A program made the position numbers and the translations under genes. The notes under the pieces are model-generated. The model did no database searches. It had not been told where the DNA came from and saw only the letters and a list, made by a program, of their open reading frames with translations. 17,890 nucleotides of DNA from Acidobacteriaceae bacterium (GTDB lineage Bacteria; Acidobacteriota; Terriglobia; Terriglobales; Acidobacteriaceae): the NCBI GenBank assembly GCA_003154055.1, contig PMCH01000214.1, positions 17,532 to 35,421 on the forward strand, written 5' to 3'. Positions 7,257 to 13,830 of this stretch are shown one piece after another. How positions within the stretch are numbered: the stretch's first letter is position 1; every line of letters begins with the position of its first letter.

Positions 7257-7622
7257 GTGTCTCATAGGGAAGGACATTTGATTCCTCCGAACCGGCAATC
7301 GAACCTGTCTGCCGATGCGGAGGCCAGAGAGTCTGGGATCGGAGCGAAGTACGTGCCCAAAACGATTGTCGAGATCGAATGCGCAGAAGTGTGGCGTCAG
7401 ATTTCAAACTATCTTGACGACGACGTGGATCCCGGGCTCCGAGCCACAATGTCCTCTCACTTCAAGGACTGTGCTCACTGTAGCGCCGTCTTGGATGGCA
7501 CTCGTAACGTGGTGAAGCTGGTCGGCGACGGGCGGGCTTTCGAGATTCTCGCCGAAGCAAATCAGAGGTTCTACAAGAAGCTGAATGATCACCTCGCGGC
7601 TCGCCAGCGCGCGCGGGGTTGA
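7257..7622 (+). CDS. Orphan soluble zinc-binding anti-sigma-like protein (ZAS1)
   Basis: 121 residues. The zf-HC2/ZAS pattern is Cys42, then 26 residues on His68-x3-Cys72-x2-Cys75 (SHFKDCAHC), followed by a short helix-forming tail. No membrane segment is present, so it would act in the cytoplasm, binding an ECF sigma factor and possibly responding to thiol oxidation or zinc loss. Spacing of the zinc ligands is identical to that in ZAS2 at 10611. Start GTG 7257 has GGAG five bases upstream. A shorter start at GTG 7353 would still keep the whole zinc motif and remove a poorly structured 32-residue leader. No sigma gene adjoins it; the SMP-30-like gene ends 54 bases before, so its partner may be one of the two ECF factors 1-7 kb away. 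Confidence 0.8.
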   Translation: MSHREGHLIPPNRQSNLSADAEARESGIGAKYVPKTIVEIECAEVWRQISNYLDDDVDPGLRATMSSHFKDCAHCSAVLDGTRNVVKLVGDGRAFEILAEANQRFYKKLNDHLAARQRARG

Positions 7623-7663
7623 GACACCTGAGCGGGGAGGTACTTGAACCGGTCTGATAAGCC

Positions 7664-8143
7664 CTATCCCGCACGGCAGGCAGCCTCTATCGTGACTTTG
7701 GCAGCGTTCAATGTTGCCTGGGTCTCGCGGGCGATCTTACCTTTTGCGATTAAGTTGAAGAGCTTGGCTTTCAGGGTTGTCGTCGAGTAATAGTGGCTAA
7801 TTTCCACCTTGGTTGAACGAGCGCCGAGCGCTTGGAACGTTGTTTCCACTCTGTAATCGCTGAGAATCTTGCTGATACCGAATGTGTCCTCTGGCAACAC
7901 AGTGACGATCTTCTGCAGCGGGATAATTTCGATGTCCTTCTCGATGCACCAGTGCTTCCCGCCCGAAAGATGACATTGATATGACGCGCCGGGTTCGCGG
8001 AGGGTCTTGCCAGAAAGAAGATCAACCTTGACCACGCGAGGATGGAACTCCGGGATCTTCGTGAGATCCATGCTGAACGACCACACCGCTTCCAAAGGTG
8101 CCTCGATGACGACTTCCTGCTTGGATCGGAACGGCGGCTGCAA
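7664..8143 (-). CDS. SRPBCC-family (START/polyketide-cyclase-like) protein
   Basis: 159 residues with the typical SRPBCC opening (KQEVVIEAPLEAVWSFSMDLTKIPEFHPRVVKV), a middle with YQCHLSGGKHWCIEKDIEIIP, and a long C-terminal helix from about 127 on. This fold makes a hydrophobic ligand cavity; members include cyclases, lipid carriers and stress proteins, so the ligand is unknown. No export signal. The start is TTG at 8143, preceded by a strong GGAGG six bases away; no ATG fits. It lies 38 bases downstream of the CMD-like gene on the same strand, so the two are likely one transcript. It converges on the ZAS1 gene with a 41-base gap. Confidence 0.85.
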   Translation of the reverse strand: MQPPFRSKQEVVIEAPLEAVWSFSMDLTKIPEFHPRVVKVDLLSGKTLREPGASYQCHLSGGKHWCIEKDIEIIPLQKIVTVLPEDTFGISKILSDYRVETTFQALGARSTKVEISHYYSTTTLKAKLFNLIAKGKIARETQATLNAAKVTIEAACRAG

Positions 8144-8181
8144 ATCTTGCCTCCAAATAATGGGTGCGCTTTCGTTTGCAG

Positions 8182-8781
8182 TCAGCCTACTACCGGCACC
8201 TGGCTTTCCCGGCTGCCGGCTTGAGCCTTCCCTAATTCTTCAGCGATTCTTCGGTTTTCAAAGTCGGGCACGGTTCCAAGGCCAAACGCGACGGTGTTAG
8301 CGAATTTCGCCCAACCCACAAGGAGGACGGCCTCAAGTATCTGCTCCTCGCTGAATCCGTACGTACGAAGGCCTTCGACGTCATGCGGTCCGATTTTGGA
8401 TGTCTGGCTGTTGAGCTTGGCGCAGAAATTCAAAAGCGCCTTGTCGGCGACCGAAATCTTGGCATGGACGTGGTCGATCGCGATCTGCTCCGGTTCCGGA
8501 CCCTCAAGCTTCAACATGCGCACCATCTCGCAATGCGCGGTCACGCAATACGTGCTGAGGTTTGCCGCCGAGCACACCAGAAAGATGTATTCCTTTTGCC
8601 GTCGCGGCAGAGCGCCTTCTTTGGCAATGAGATTGCCGGTCATGGCGATCTCCGTTTCGACCATGTCCGGGCGCGCGGTCTGCGCCACGAAGAAATTAGG
8701 CAAAAAACCTATCTGTTCCCGGATGGCGGCGAATGCCGGAAAGTCTTTTTCGTCATACTGCTGGTTTCGCAGATAGCTCAT
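8182..8781 (-). CDS. Stand-alone AhpD/CMD-like (peroxidase-related) protein
   Basis: 199 residues from ATG 8781. A TTG at 8796 would add five residues; the ATG is preferred because a G-rich ribosome-binding sequence precedes it. The fold is the alpha-helical AhpD/carboxymuconolactone decarboxylase type, with FAAIREQIGFLPNFF near the N-terminus and KEYIFLVCSAANLSTYC as the active-site helix. Glu64, Cys79 and His83 have exactly the E-x14-C-x3-H spacing of AhpD. The first Cys of the AhpD CxxC pair is Ser76, so a classical disulfide-forming peroxidase cycle is not possible without another thiol. It is clearly homologous to the second CMD domain of the divergent sigma fusion gene (shared REQ-GF-PN, QKEY, SAANL-TYC, FANTV/FLNTV and TPDF/VPDF segments). 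It heads a two-gene transcript with the SRPBCC gene. Confidence 0.87.
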   Translation of the reverse strand: MSYLRNQQYDEKDFPAFAAIREQIGFLPNFFVAQTARPDMVETEIAMTGNLIAKEGALPRRQKEYIFLVCSAANLSTYCVTAHCEMVRMLKLEGPEPEQIAIDHVHAKISVADKALLNFCAKLNSQTSKIGPHDVEGLRTYGFSEEQILEAVLLVGWAKFANTVAFGLGTVPDFENRRIAEELGKAQAGSRESQVPVVG

Positions 8782-8902
8782 ATCCCCTACCCCCAAGTGC
8801 GGACAAGTTTACACCAGCAGATCGTTGATGTTGCAGGGTTTAGCCGTTAGCGTGAGGCTCTCGCGATATACTTGCAACCCGATTGTCATTGTTTACGAGT
8901 GT

Positions 8903-10618
8903 ATGAGGCAGCCTGCAACCATTTCCAACGACCCACTGAGGTCCTATCCGGGACTGATTGCAGCCTACGGATTTCTGCCTAACCTATTTCGAGTCCAGAG
9001 TGCCTTGCCGGGTGTCATTGAGGCCGAGCAGCAACTCATAGAGGCGGTTGTTGTTCGTCCAGGTAGGCTCAGCAGGACTGAGAAAGAAGCCATCCTGAAC
9101 AGTGTGGCAACGGTCCGGGGCAGCGACTATTGCCGGGCGCTGTTCGGACATTCCCTTGCCGCCGTGCCCGACCGCAACACTGTGCTTTCCGACTTCTCGC
9201 TCAAGCTCGCGAAACATGGCCTTTGGGTCTCGGGGCGGGACATTGGGGAACTCAGGGAGGCCGCGTTCGACGATACAGCTATTCTGGAAGCGGTCGCGAC
9301 GACCGCTGTGGCGGTGATGCTTTGTACTCTAGCGGATGGGCTACGCCCGCCGCTTGACACAGATCTGCGATCACCCGGTTCGTACGAACCTCCGAAAATC
9401 CCCGAACCGCTCGATTGGCCGGAAGGCGCGGGGCCACATCTCGGTTCATCCTCGGGCTCAGCCTCTGATTCTCACGCCTACAGCGTACTTCGCGAACAGT
9501 TCGGCTTTGTGCCGAATCTTTACCGGCTACAGAGCGCGGTTCCAGAGTTGGTGGAAGCGGAATTAGGATTGCTCGAATCCGTTCTGTTTCACGAAGACGG
9601 GTTGAATCGTGTTCAGAAGGAGTATGTTCTGTTGGCTATTTCGGCCGCCAATCTGAACACGTACTGCGCGACCCTGCATGGCCAGGTATTGAACATACGG
9701 GGAATTCCACCAGAGGAGTGCGACCGGATCGTCGAAGATCACCACCATAGCGGGATATCAGGGACGGATCGGGTCTTGCTGGACGAAACCCGCAAACTCG
9801 CGAGTCTCCCAGTCCGGTCAAGCCAACGGTTTGAGACGGAGCGGCTCCGCACGCAAGGCTTTACGGAGCTCCAGATCGTCGAGGCGGTGGTGGTGTCGGG
9901 TTTGGCCAACTTCCTCAATACGGTGCAGGCAGGCGTCGGGGCCACGCCCGATTTCCCTCCAAGGAGAGTTTTCGGCCCAAAAGATTTGTATCCTTTCTCC
10001 GGCAAGTCCCGTCCTACCTCCGATGTCATTGTTCCCGATGATCCCGATGCGGCCCTCGTGGCGAGAGTCCAGCAGGGCGACATCGACGTGTTTGAGCAAC
10101 TGGTGCGACGGCACTCCCGGCGGGTCTTTGGAGCTTTGGCAGGGCTCGTGGGAAACATTGAAGATGCTCGCGACGCGACACAGGAAGTGTTCTTGAAAGC
10201 GTTTGAAAATATAGGCCGTTTCCAGGGACGATCCAAGTTCTCGACTTGGCTGACCAGCATTGCAATCAATACTGGGACCGAGCTTCTACGGCAGCGCAAG
10301 CCCTCTGAATCACTGGCAGAGATGGAAGACGATGAGGGATTTCGCCCGAGACAGGTCCAGAAGTGGGAGGACAACCCGGAGCAGATGTGTTCAGCTTCGC
10401 AAGTCAACGACCTGGTTCGGGAAGCAGTCCTGCGGCTTCCGGAGAAATACCGCGTTGCCGTGCTCTTGCGTGATATAAACCAGCTTTCGACAGAAGAGGC
10501 CGCAGCAGCGCTGGAATTGAGCATTCCTGCTCTAAAAGCTCGGGTTTTACGGGGAAGATTGATGCTTCGAGAGAGCCTCGCCCCCCACTTTATTCGTCAG
10601 GACAAAACCGATGCTTAG
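8903..10618 (+). CDS. Fusion of two AhpD/CMD-like domains to an ECF sigma factor
   Basis: 571 residues from ATG 8903. TTG 8825/ATG 8828 would add 26 residues that do not resemble the domain, and a TATACT element at 8867-8872 would lie inside them. All starts have weak ribosome-binding sites. Domain 1 (about 14-150) is CMD-like but degenerate: Glu62 and Cys77 are in AhpD spacing, Ser74 replaces the first Cys, and the His at Cys+4 is Phe. Domain 2 (about 190-350) keeps Glu240, Cys255 and His259, with Asn252 replacing the first Cys. After a linker, residues 382-465 are sigma region 2 (DARDATQEVFLKAFENIGRF, KFSTWLTSIAIN) and 505-565 region 4 (LPEKYRVAVLLRD, then a helix-turn-helix). It should direct RNA polymerase under control of the CMD domains and the anti-sigma ZAS2, whose gene overlaps its 3' end by eight bases. 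Confidence 0.88.
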   Translation: MRQPATISNDPLRSYPGLIAAYGFLPNLFRVQSALPGVIEAEQQLIEAVVVRPGRLSRTEKEAILNSVATVRGSDYCRALFGHSLAAVPDRNTVLSDFSLKLAKHGLWVSGRDIGELREAAFDDTAILEAVATTAVAVMLCTLADGLRPPLDTDLRSPGSYEPPKIPEPLDWPEGAGPHLGSSSGSASDSHAYSVLREQFGFVPNLYRLQSAVPELVEAELGLLESVLFHEDGLNRVQKEYVLLAISAANLNTYCATLHGQVLNIRGIPPEECDRIVEDHHHSGISGTDRVLLDETRKLASLPVRSSQRFETERLRTQGFTELQIVEAVVVSGLANFLNTVQAGVGATPDFPPRRVFGPKDLYPFSGKSRPTSDVIVPDDPDAALVARVQQGDIDVFEQLVRRHSRRVFGALAGLVGNIEDARDATQEVFLKAFENIGRFQGRSKFSTWLTSIAINTGTELLRQRKPSESLAEMEDDEGFRPRQVQKWEDNPEQMCSASQVNDLVREAVLRLPEKYRVAVLLRDINQLSTEEAAAALELSIPALKARVLRGRLMLRESLAPHFIRQDKTDA

Positions 10619-10853
10619 CTGCGCTGACTTCCTGGCCGAATTCGGGGACTACATCGACGACACCGCCAGTTCGGACCTCCGGGCCCATCTTGAGGAGCAT
10701 CTGCGCGAGTGCAAGACCTGCCGAGTGATCGTCGACAGTACTCGAAAAACAATCGACATTGTTACCGAGAGCGGTTGCTTTACGCTGCCAGCCGAGGCGG
10801 TCGACCCTATCGTGACTGCCGTAATGTCCCGCATCCGTCAGAGAACGACCTGA
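10611..10853 (+). CDS. Soluble zinc-binding anti-sigma factor (ZAS2), partner of the CMD-ECF fusion
   Basis: 80 residues. Cys4, His30-x3-Cys34-x2-Cys37 (HLRECKTC) form the ZAS zinc motif; the protein ends in a short charged helix and has no membrane segment. Family knowledge: such proteins occlude region 2/4 of their cognate ECF sigma, and in redox-responsive cases lose zinc on thiol oxidation. A further Cys56 lies in the tail. The ATG sits inside the last codons of the sigma fusion gene (eight-base overlap), the classic arrangement of a cognate sigma/anti-sigma pair and a sign of translational coupling. The sigma-54 activator gene follows after 84 bases. Partner assignment is inferred from the overlap. 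Confidence 0.85.
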   Translation: MLSCADFLAEFGDYIDDTASSDLRAHLEEHLRECKTCRVIVDSTRKTIDIVTESGCFTLPAEAVDPIVTAVMSRIRQRTT

Positions 10854-10937
10854 GCCGACGGAGGCACCCTCAAATTTCGTGCATCCTTATGGTCCAGACC
10901 CCGTCTTACCTTCGACTGATAGAGCAGAAGGAGCTGT

Positions 10938-13415
10938 GTGACTGTCTCTGAACACGATCAGCAGCGCTTCCAAGCGCTTGAATCGGAACTGAGCAACACC
11001 AAGGCCGAACTGGCCCGTGTTGTCCGGGAGCAGGCGCTCGCCGCCGAGTCCCTTCGTGCCGCCGAGGAGATTAAGAGCCGGCTCATCGCCTGCAGCCGTG
11101 ACTGCATCAAGATTCTCGACCTCGAAGGCCGCCTGCTATTCATGAACGAAGGCGGAATGCAGGTGCTGGAGATCTGTGACATCGGCCCCTTTTTGAATAG
11201 TTGCTGGGTGGAGTTCTGGGAGGGCGCAGATCGCGAGGCGGCCCAGGCGGCAGTGCGAGCGGCACAGGGCGGAGGCATCGGCCACTTTGTCGGTTATTTC
11301 GAAACCCGGACCTCCCGACAACCGAGATGGTGGGATGTCGTAGTCAGTCCGATTTACGATGCAAATGGAAAGCCAGAACGGCTGCTGGCACTGTCGCGCG
11401 ATGTTACCCAGCACAAGAAGAACGAGACTGCTTTGTGTGAGGCCATTCAGTTTAATCGAGAGATCATTGAGGGGGCGGCGGAAGGCATTATCGTTTATGA
11501 CGCGGAACTGCGCTACCAACTATTCAATCCCTTCATGCAAAGGCTGACCGGCAAGACCTCGAAGGAAGTACTCGGCAGAGTCGCGATCGAGGTGTTCCCT
11601 CGGCTGGGTCCAAGCGGCTTGGAAGAGGCATTGCAACGAGCCTTACGGGGAGAAGTTGTTCAAGTGGCTGACGTCCTGGTACCCAAGCACTCCGCGGACG
11701 GCGGCGATCTCTGGGAATCTTGCACCTTTGCTCCCCACCGCGACCCTCTAGGGAATGTGATCGGTGTAATCGGTCTGGTTCGGGATGTCACGGAGAGGCA
11801 CCTTGCGGAAGAGACTTTCCGCTCCATCGTTGTCGGCACTGCTTCCGCAACCGGAAACGATTTCTTCCCATCGCTGGTACGCCATCTGGCCACCGCTCTT
11901 CGCGTTCGCTACGCATTCATAACCGACTGTGACGATCAAAAACGCGCAAAGGCGCTGGCCTTCTGGAACGGCGATCAGTTCGGGGAGAAGTTCGAGTTCG
12001 ACATTGCCGACACACCGTGCATGAAAGTGCTGAACGGCGAAACTTGCCACTATAAGGAGGGGCTCCAGAGTTTATTTCCGCTGGATACGGGCCTGGCTGA
12101 CTGGGGAGCAGAGAGCTACCTGGGCGTTCCGATGCTTGACCGGGAGGGGCGAGTCATTGGCCACATCGCGATTCTTGACGACAAGCCGATGGATCGCGAC
12201 GCACGCGCAATCGATCTGGTGAAAATCTTTGCCGCCAGAGCGGCAGCTGAATTGAAACGCCAGCGGGCAGAGGCAGAACTGCAAAGTGCGCTTCAGCAGG
12301 TGCAAACTCTGCAAAGGAAACTCGAAGCCGAGAATGTCTATCTGCAGGAAGAAATTAGCAAGGAACACAACTTCGAAGAGATCGTGGGGAACAGCCGCGC
12401 CATCATGGAGGTTTTGGACCGAGTGGAGACCGTGGCGCCAACCGACTCCACAGTACTGATCACGGGCGAAACCGGCTGTGGTAAGGAGTTGATCGCACGT
12501 GCAATCCACAGCCACGGATCGCGCAAGCATCGCCCGCTGGTGAAATTGAATTGTGGCGCAATCCCAACTGGATTGGTTGAGAGTGAACTTTTTGGTCACA
12601 TGAAAGGCGCATTCACTGGCGCGCTGGAACGTAGAACTGGGAGGTTTGAACTCGCGGACGGTGGGACTTTGTTCCTCGACGAAGTCAGCGAACTTCCTCC
12701 CGACACGCAGGTGAAGTTGTTGAGGGTTCTCCAGGAGCACGAGTTTGAGCCACTCGGAAGCAGCCGCACGATAAAAGTCAACGTGCGCATCATTGCCGCC
12801 AGCAATCGCGACCTTGAGAAAGCCGTGCAGGAGGGCCGGTTCCGGGCCGATCTCTACTATCGTCTCAACGTTCTCCCGATTGTTTTGCCACCGCTGCGTC
12901 AGAGGCGCTCCGATATTCCACTCCTCACGGCTTTCTTTGTGGAGAGGTTTGCCAGACAGTTCGGGAAACAAATCACCGGGATCGCGCAAGACACGATGGA
13001 CCTTCTGGCTCGCTATGATTGGCCAGGAAACATTCGTGAGTTGCAGAACGTTGTCGAGCGCGCTGTAGTCTTGTCACGCGGCCCGATCTTGAAGCTGGGC
13101 GCCGACCTGCTACCCGCGGCCAGCGCGGCAATGGCGTCAACTGACGATGTTGCAGGCTTGGGCTTGGACCATCATCAATTGCATGACACGATCGGCGATC
13201 CTTCGTCGCTGGAGCAAGTGGAAAGACGGTACATCCAGAGCGTTCTGCAAAAAACAGACTGGGTGATCGAAGGCGAACGTGGGGCCGCGAAGATTCTTGA
13301 TCTGCATCCCAACACACTGCGCAGTCGCATGAAGAAACTCGGAATCGAGCGTTCGTCGCTGAACCCGACTCTGTCGGCCACGAAATCCCGTAGCCACGAA
13401 GCCATACCGAACTGA
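10938..13415 (+). CDS. PAS-PAS-GAF sigma-54-dependent transcriptional activator
   Basis: 825 residues. An N-terminal coiled coil (8-48) leads to PAS 1 (about 50-157) and PAS 2 (about 170-287), each closing with SRDVTQHK/VRDVTERH, then a GAF domain (about 290-440) and a second coiled coil (about 440-475). The AAA+ domain (about 478-715) has Walker A GETGCGKE (510-517), the sigma-54 contact loop GAFTGA (557-562) and Walker B GGTLFLDEV (575-583). A Fis-type helix-turn-helix lies at about 770-800 (AAKILDLHPNTLRSRMKKLG). It should bind upstream sites and open promoters bound by sigma-54 RNA polymerase in response to a small molecule or redox state sensed by PAS/GAF; no receiver domain is present. 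The start is GTG with AGAAGGAG four bases upstream. It lies downstream of ZAS2 in the same direction. Confidence 0.93.
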   Translation: MTVSEHDQQRFQALESELSNTKAELARVVREQALAAESLRAAEEIKSRLIACSRDCIKILDLEGRLLFMNEGGMQVLEICDIGPFLNSCWVEFWEGADREAAQAAVRAAQGGGIGHFVGYFETRTSRQPRWWDVVVSPIYDANGKPERLLALSRDVTQHKKNETALCEAIQFNREIIEGAAEGIIVYDAELRYQLFNPFMQRLTGKTSKEVLGRVAIEVFPRLGPSGLEEALQRALRGEVVQVADVLVPKHSADGGDLWESCTFAPHRDPLGNVIGVIGLVRDVTERHLAEETFRSIVVGTASATGNDFFPSLVRHLATALRVRYAFITDCDDQKRAKALAFWNGDQFGEKFEFDIADTPCMKVLNGETCHYKEGLQSLFPLDTGLADWGAESYLGVPMLDREGRVIGHIAILDDKPMDRDARAIDLVKIFAARAAAELKRQRAEAELQSALQQVQTLQRKLEAENVYLQEEISKEHNFEEIVGNSRAIMEVLDRVETVAPTDSTVLITGETGCGKELIARAIHSHGSRKHRPLVKLNCGAIPTGLVESELFGHMKGAFTGALERRTGRFELADGGTLFLDEVSELPPDTQVKLLRVLQEHEFEPLGSSRTIKVNVRIIAASNRDLEKAVQEGRFRADLYYRLNVLPIVLPPLRQRRSDIPLLTAFFVERFARQFGKQITGIAQDTMDLLARYDWPGNIRELQNVVERAVVLSRGPILKLGADLLPAASAAMASTDDVAGLGLDHHQLHDTIGDPSSLEQVERRYIQSVLQKTDWVIEGERGAAKILDLHPNTLRSRMKKLGIERSSLNPTLSATKSRSHEAIPN

Positions 13416-13416
13416 C

Positions 13417-13432
13417 CCACGAACCTTCGTGG
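13417..13432. promoter_or_regulatory. Inverted repeat, candidate upstream activator site
   Basis: CCACGAA, two bases, TTCGTGG, beginning two bases after the activator's stop codon. An extra copy of the half-site CCACGAA lies at 13394-13400, 23 bases (about two helical turns) before. The site is centred about 117 bases before the predicted sigma-54 start point, a usual place for an activator of this class to bind. It could also be a weak hairpin after the activator gene, but no T-run follows. Confidence 0.45.
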
Positions 13433-13515
13433 CTCCCTCCGAAAGCAATTCCCTCAGCAATTCTCTAAGGTCCTCAAAATCATCAGCATAGCTTTTTCTG
13501 GACGCGCCTCACGAA

Positions 13516-13531
13516 TGGCACCTCTCATGCT
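13516..13531 (+). promoter_or_regulatory. Sigma-54 (-24/-12) promoter of the STAS-ECF pair
   Basis: TGGCACCTCTCATGCT matches the TGGCAC-N5-TTGCW consensus with one mismatch in the TTGC element (ATGC). The invariant GG and GC are exactly 10 bases apart (GG 13517-13518, GC 13529-13530). Transcription would begin near 13541, leaving a 22-base leader with GGAAGGAAG ahead of the GTG at 13564. The gene immediately upstream encodes a sigma-54 activator, which supports the call. Confidence 0.75.
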
Positions 13532-13563
13532 TTAGCAAGAGCGCGTTCGGAAGGAAGCCAACG

Positions 13564-13830
13564 GTGCTCAAGATTTCAATCATCAACGACTCAGATCAAG
13601 CCATCGAGCTCCAGCTGGAAGGCAAGCTCGTAGGCCCTTGGGTCGAAGAGTTACGAAAGCTCAGCGATGAAGCCCTCTCCCTCCAGAAGAACGTGAGCCT
13701 GGATCTCGCAAAAGTGTGGTTCGTCGATTCGCGCGGAGTCACTCTGCTGCACAATCTCGCGAAAAGGCAAGTGTCTGAACTCAACTGCTCTCAGTTTGTG
13801 AGCCAGCAACTGAAGGAGGCGGCCCAATGA
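13564..13830 (+). CDS. Small STAS-like (anti-anti-sigma type) protein
   Basis: 88 residues: ISIINDSDQAIELQLEGKLVGPW, a helix WVEELRKLSDEAL, a strand VSLDLAKVWFVDSRGVTLL, then a helix. This matches a short STAS domain; DSRG occupies the position where classical anti-anti-sigma proteins carry the phosphorylatable Ser. It lacks the last strand and helix of full-length STAS domains. It may modulate the following ECF sigma or an anti-sigma protein by binding; no kinase is encoded nearby. The start is GTG 13564, supported by GGAAGGAAG and by the predicted sigma-54 start point at about 13541. Its stop overlaps the next gene's ATG by four bases (ATGA), so the two are translationally coupled. Confidence 0.78.
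   Translation: MLKISIINDSDQAIELQLEGKLVGPWVEELRKLSDEALSLQKNVSLDLAKVWFVDSRGVTLLHNLAKRQVSELNCSQFVSQQLKEAAQ

Noticed and set aside
7235..7262. ECF41-like promoter (TGTCACC followed by TGTC) before ZAS1
   Set aside because: The spacer is one base off and the element overlaps the GTG start with its good ribosome-binding site. Neither sigma factor here has the ECF41 SnoaL domain.
9739..10524. 261-codon minus-strand frame
   Set aside because: It is antisense to the sigma fusion gene and Ser/Arg/Thr-rich, as expected of a shadow frame in GC-rich DNA.
12072..12989. 305-codon minus-strand frame
   Set aside because: It is antisense to the AAA+ region of the sigma-54 activator, whose motifs prove the plus-strand frame.
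13417..13440. Rho-independent terminator after the sigma-54 activator gene
   Set aside because: The palindrome is followed by C-rich sequence rather than a T-run, so an operator/enhancer reading is preferred.
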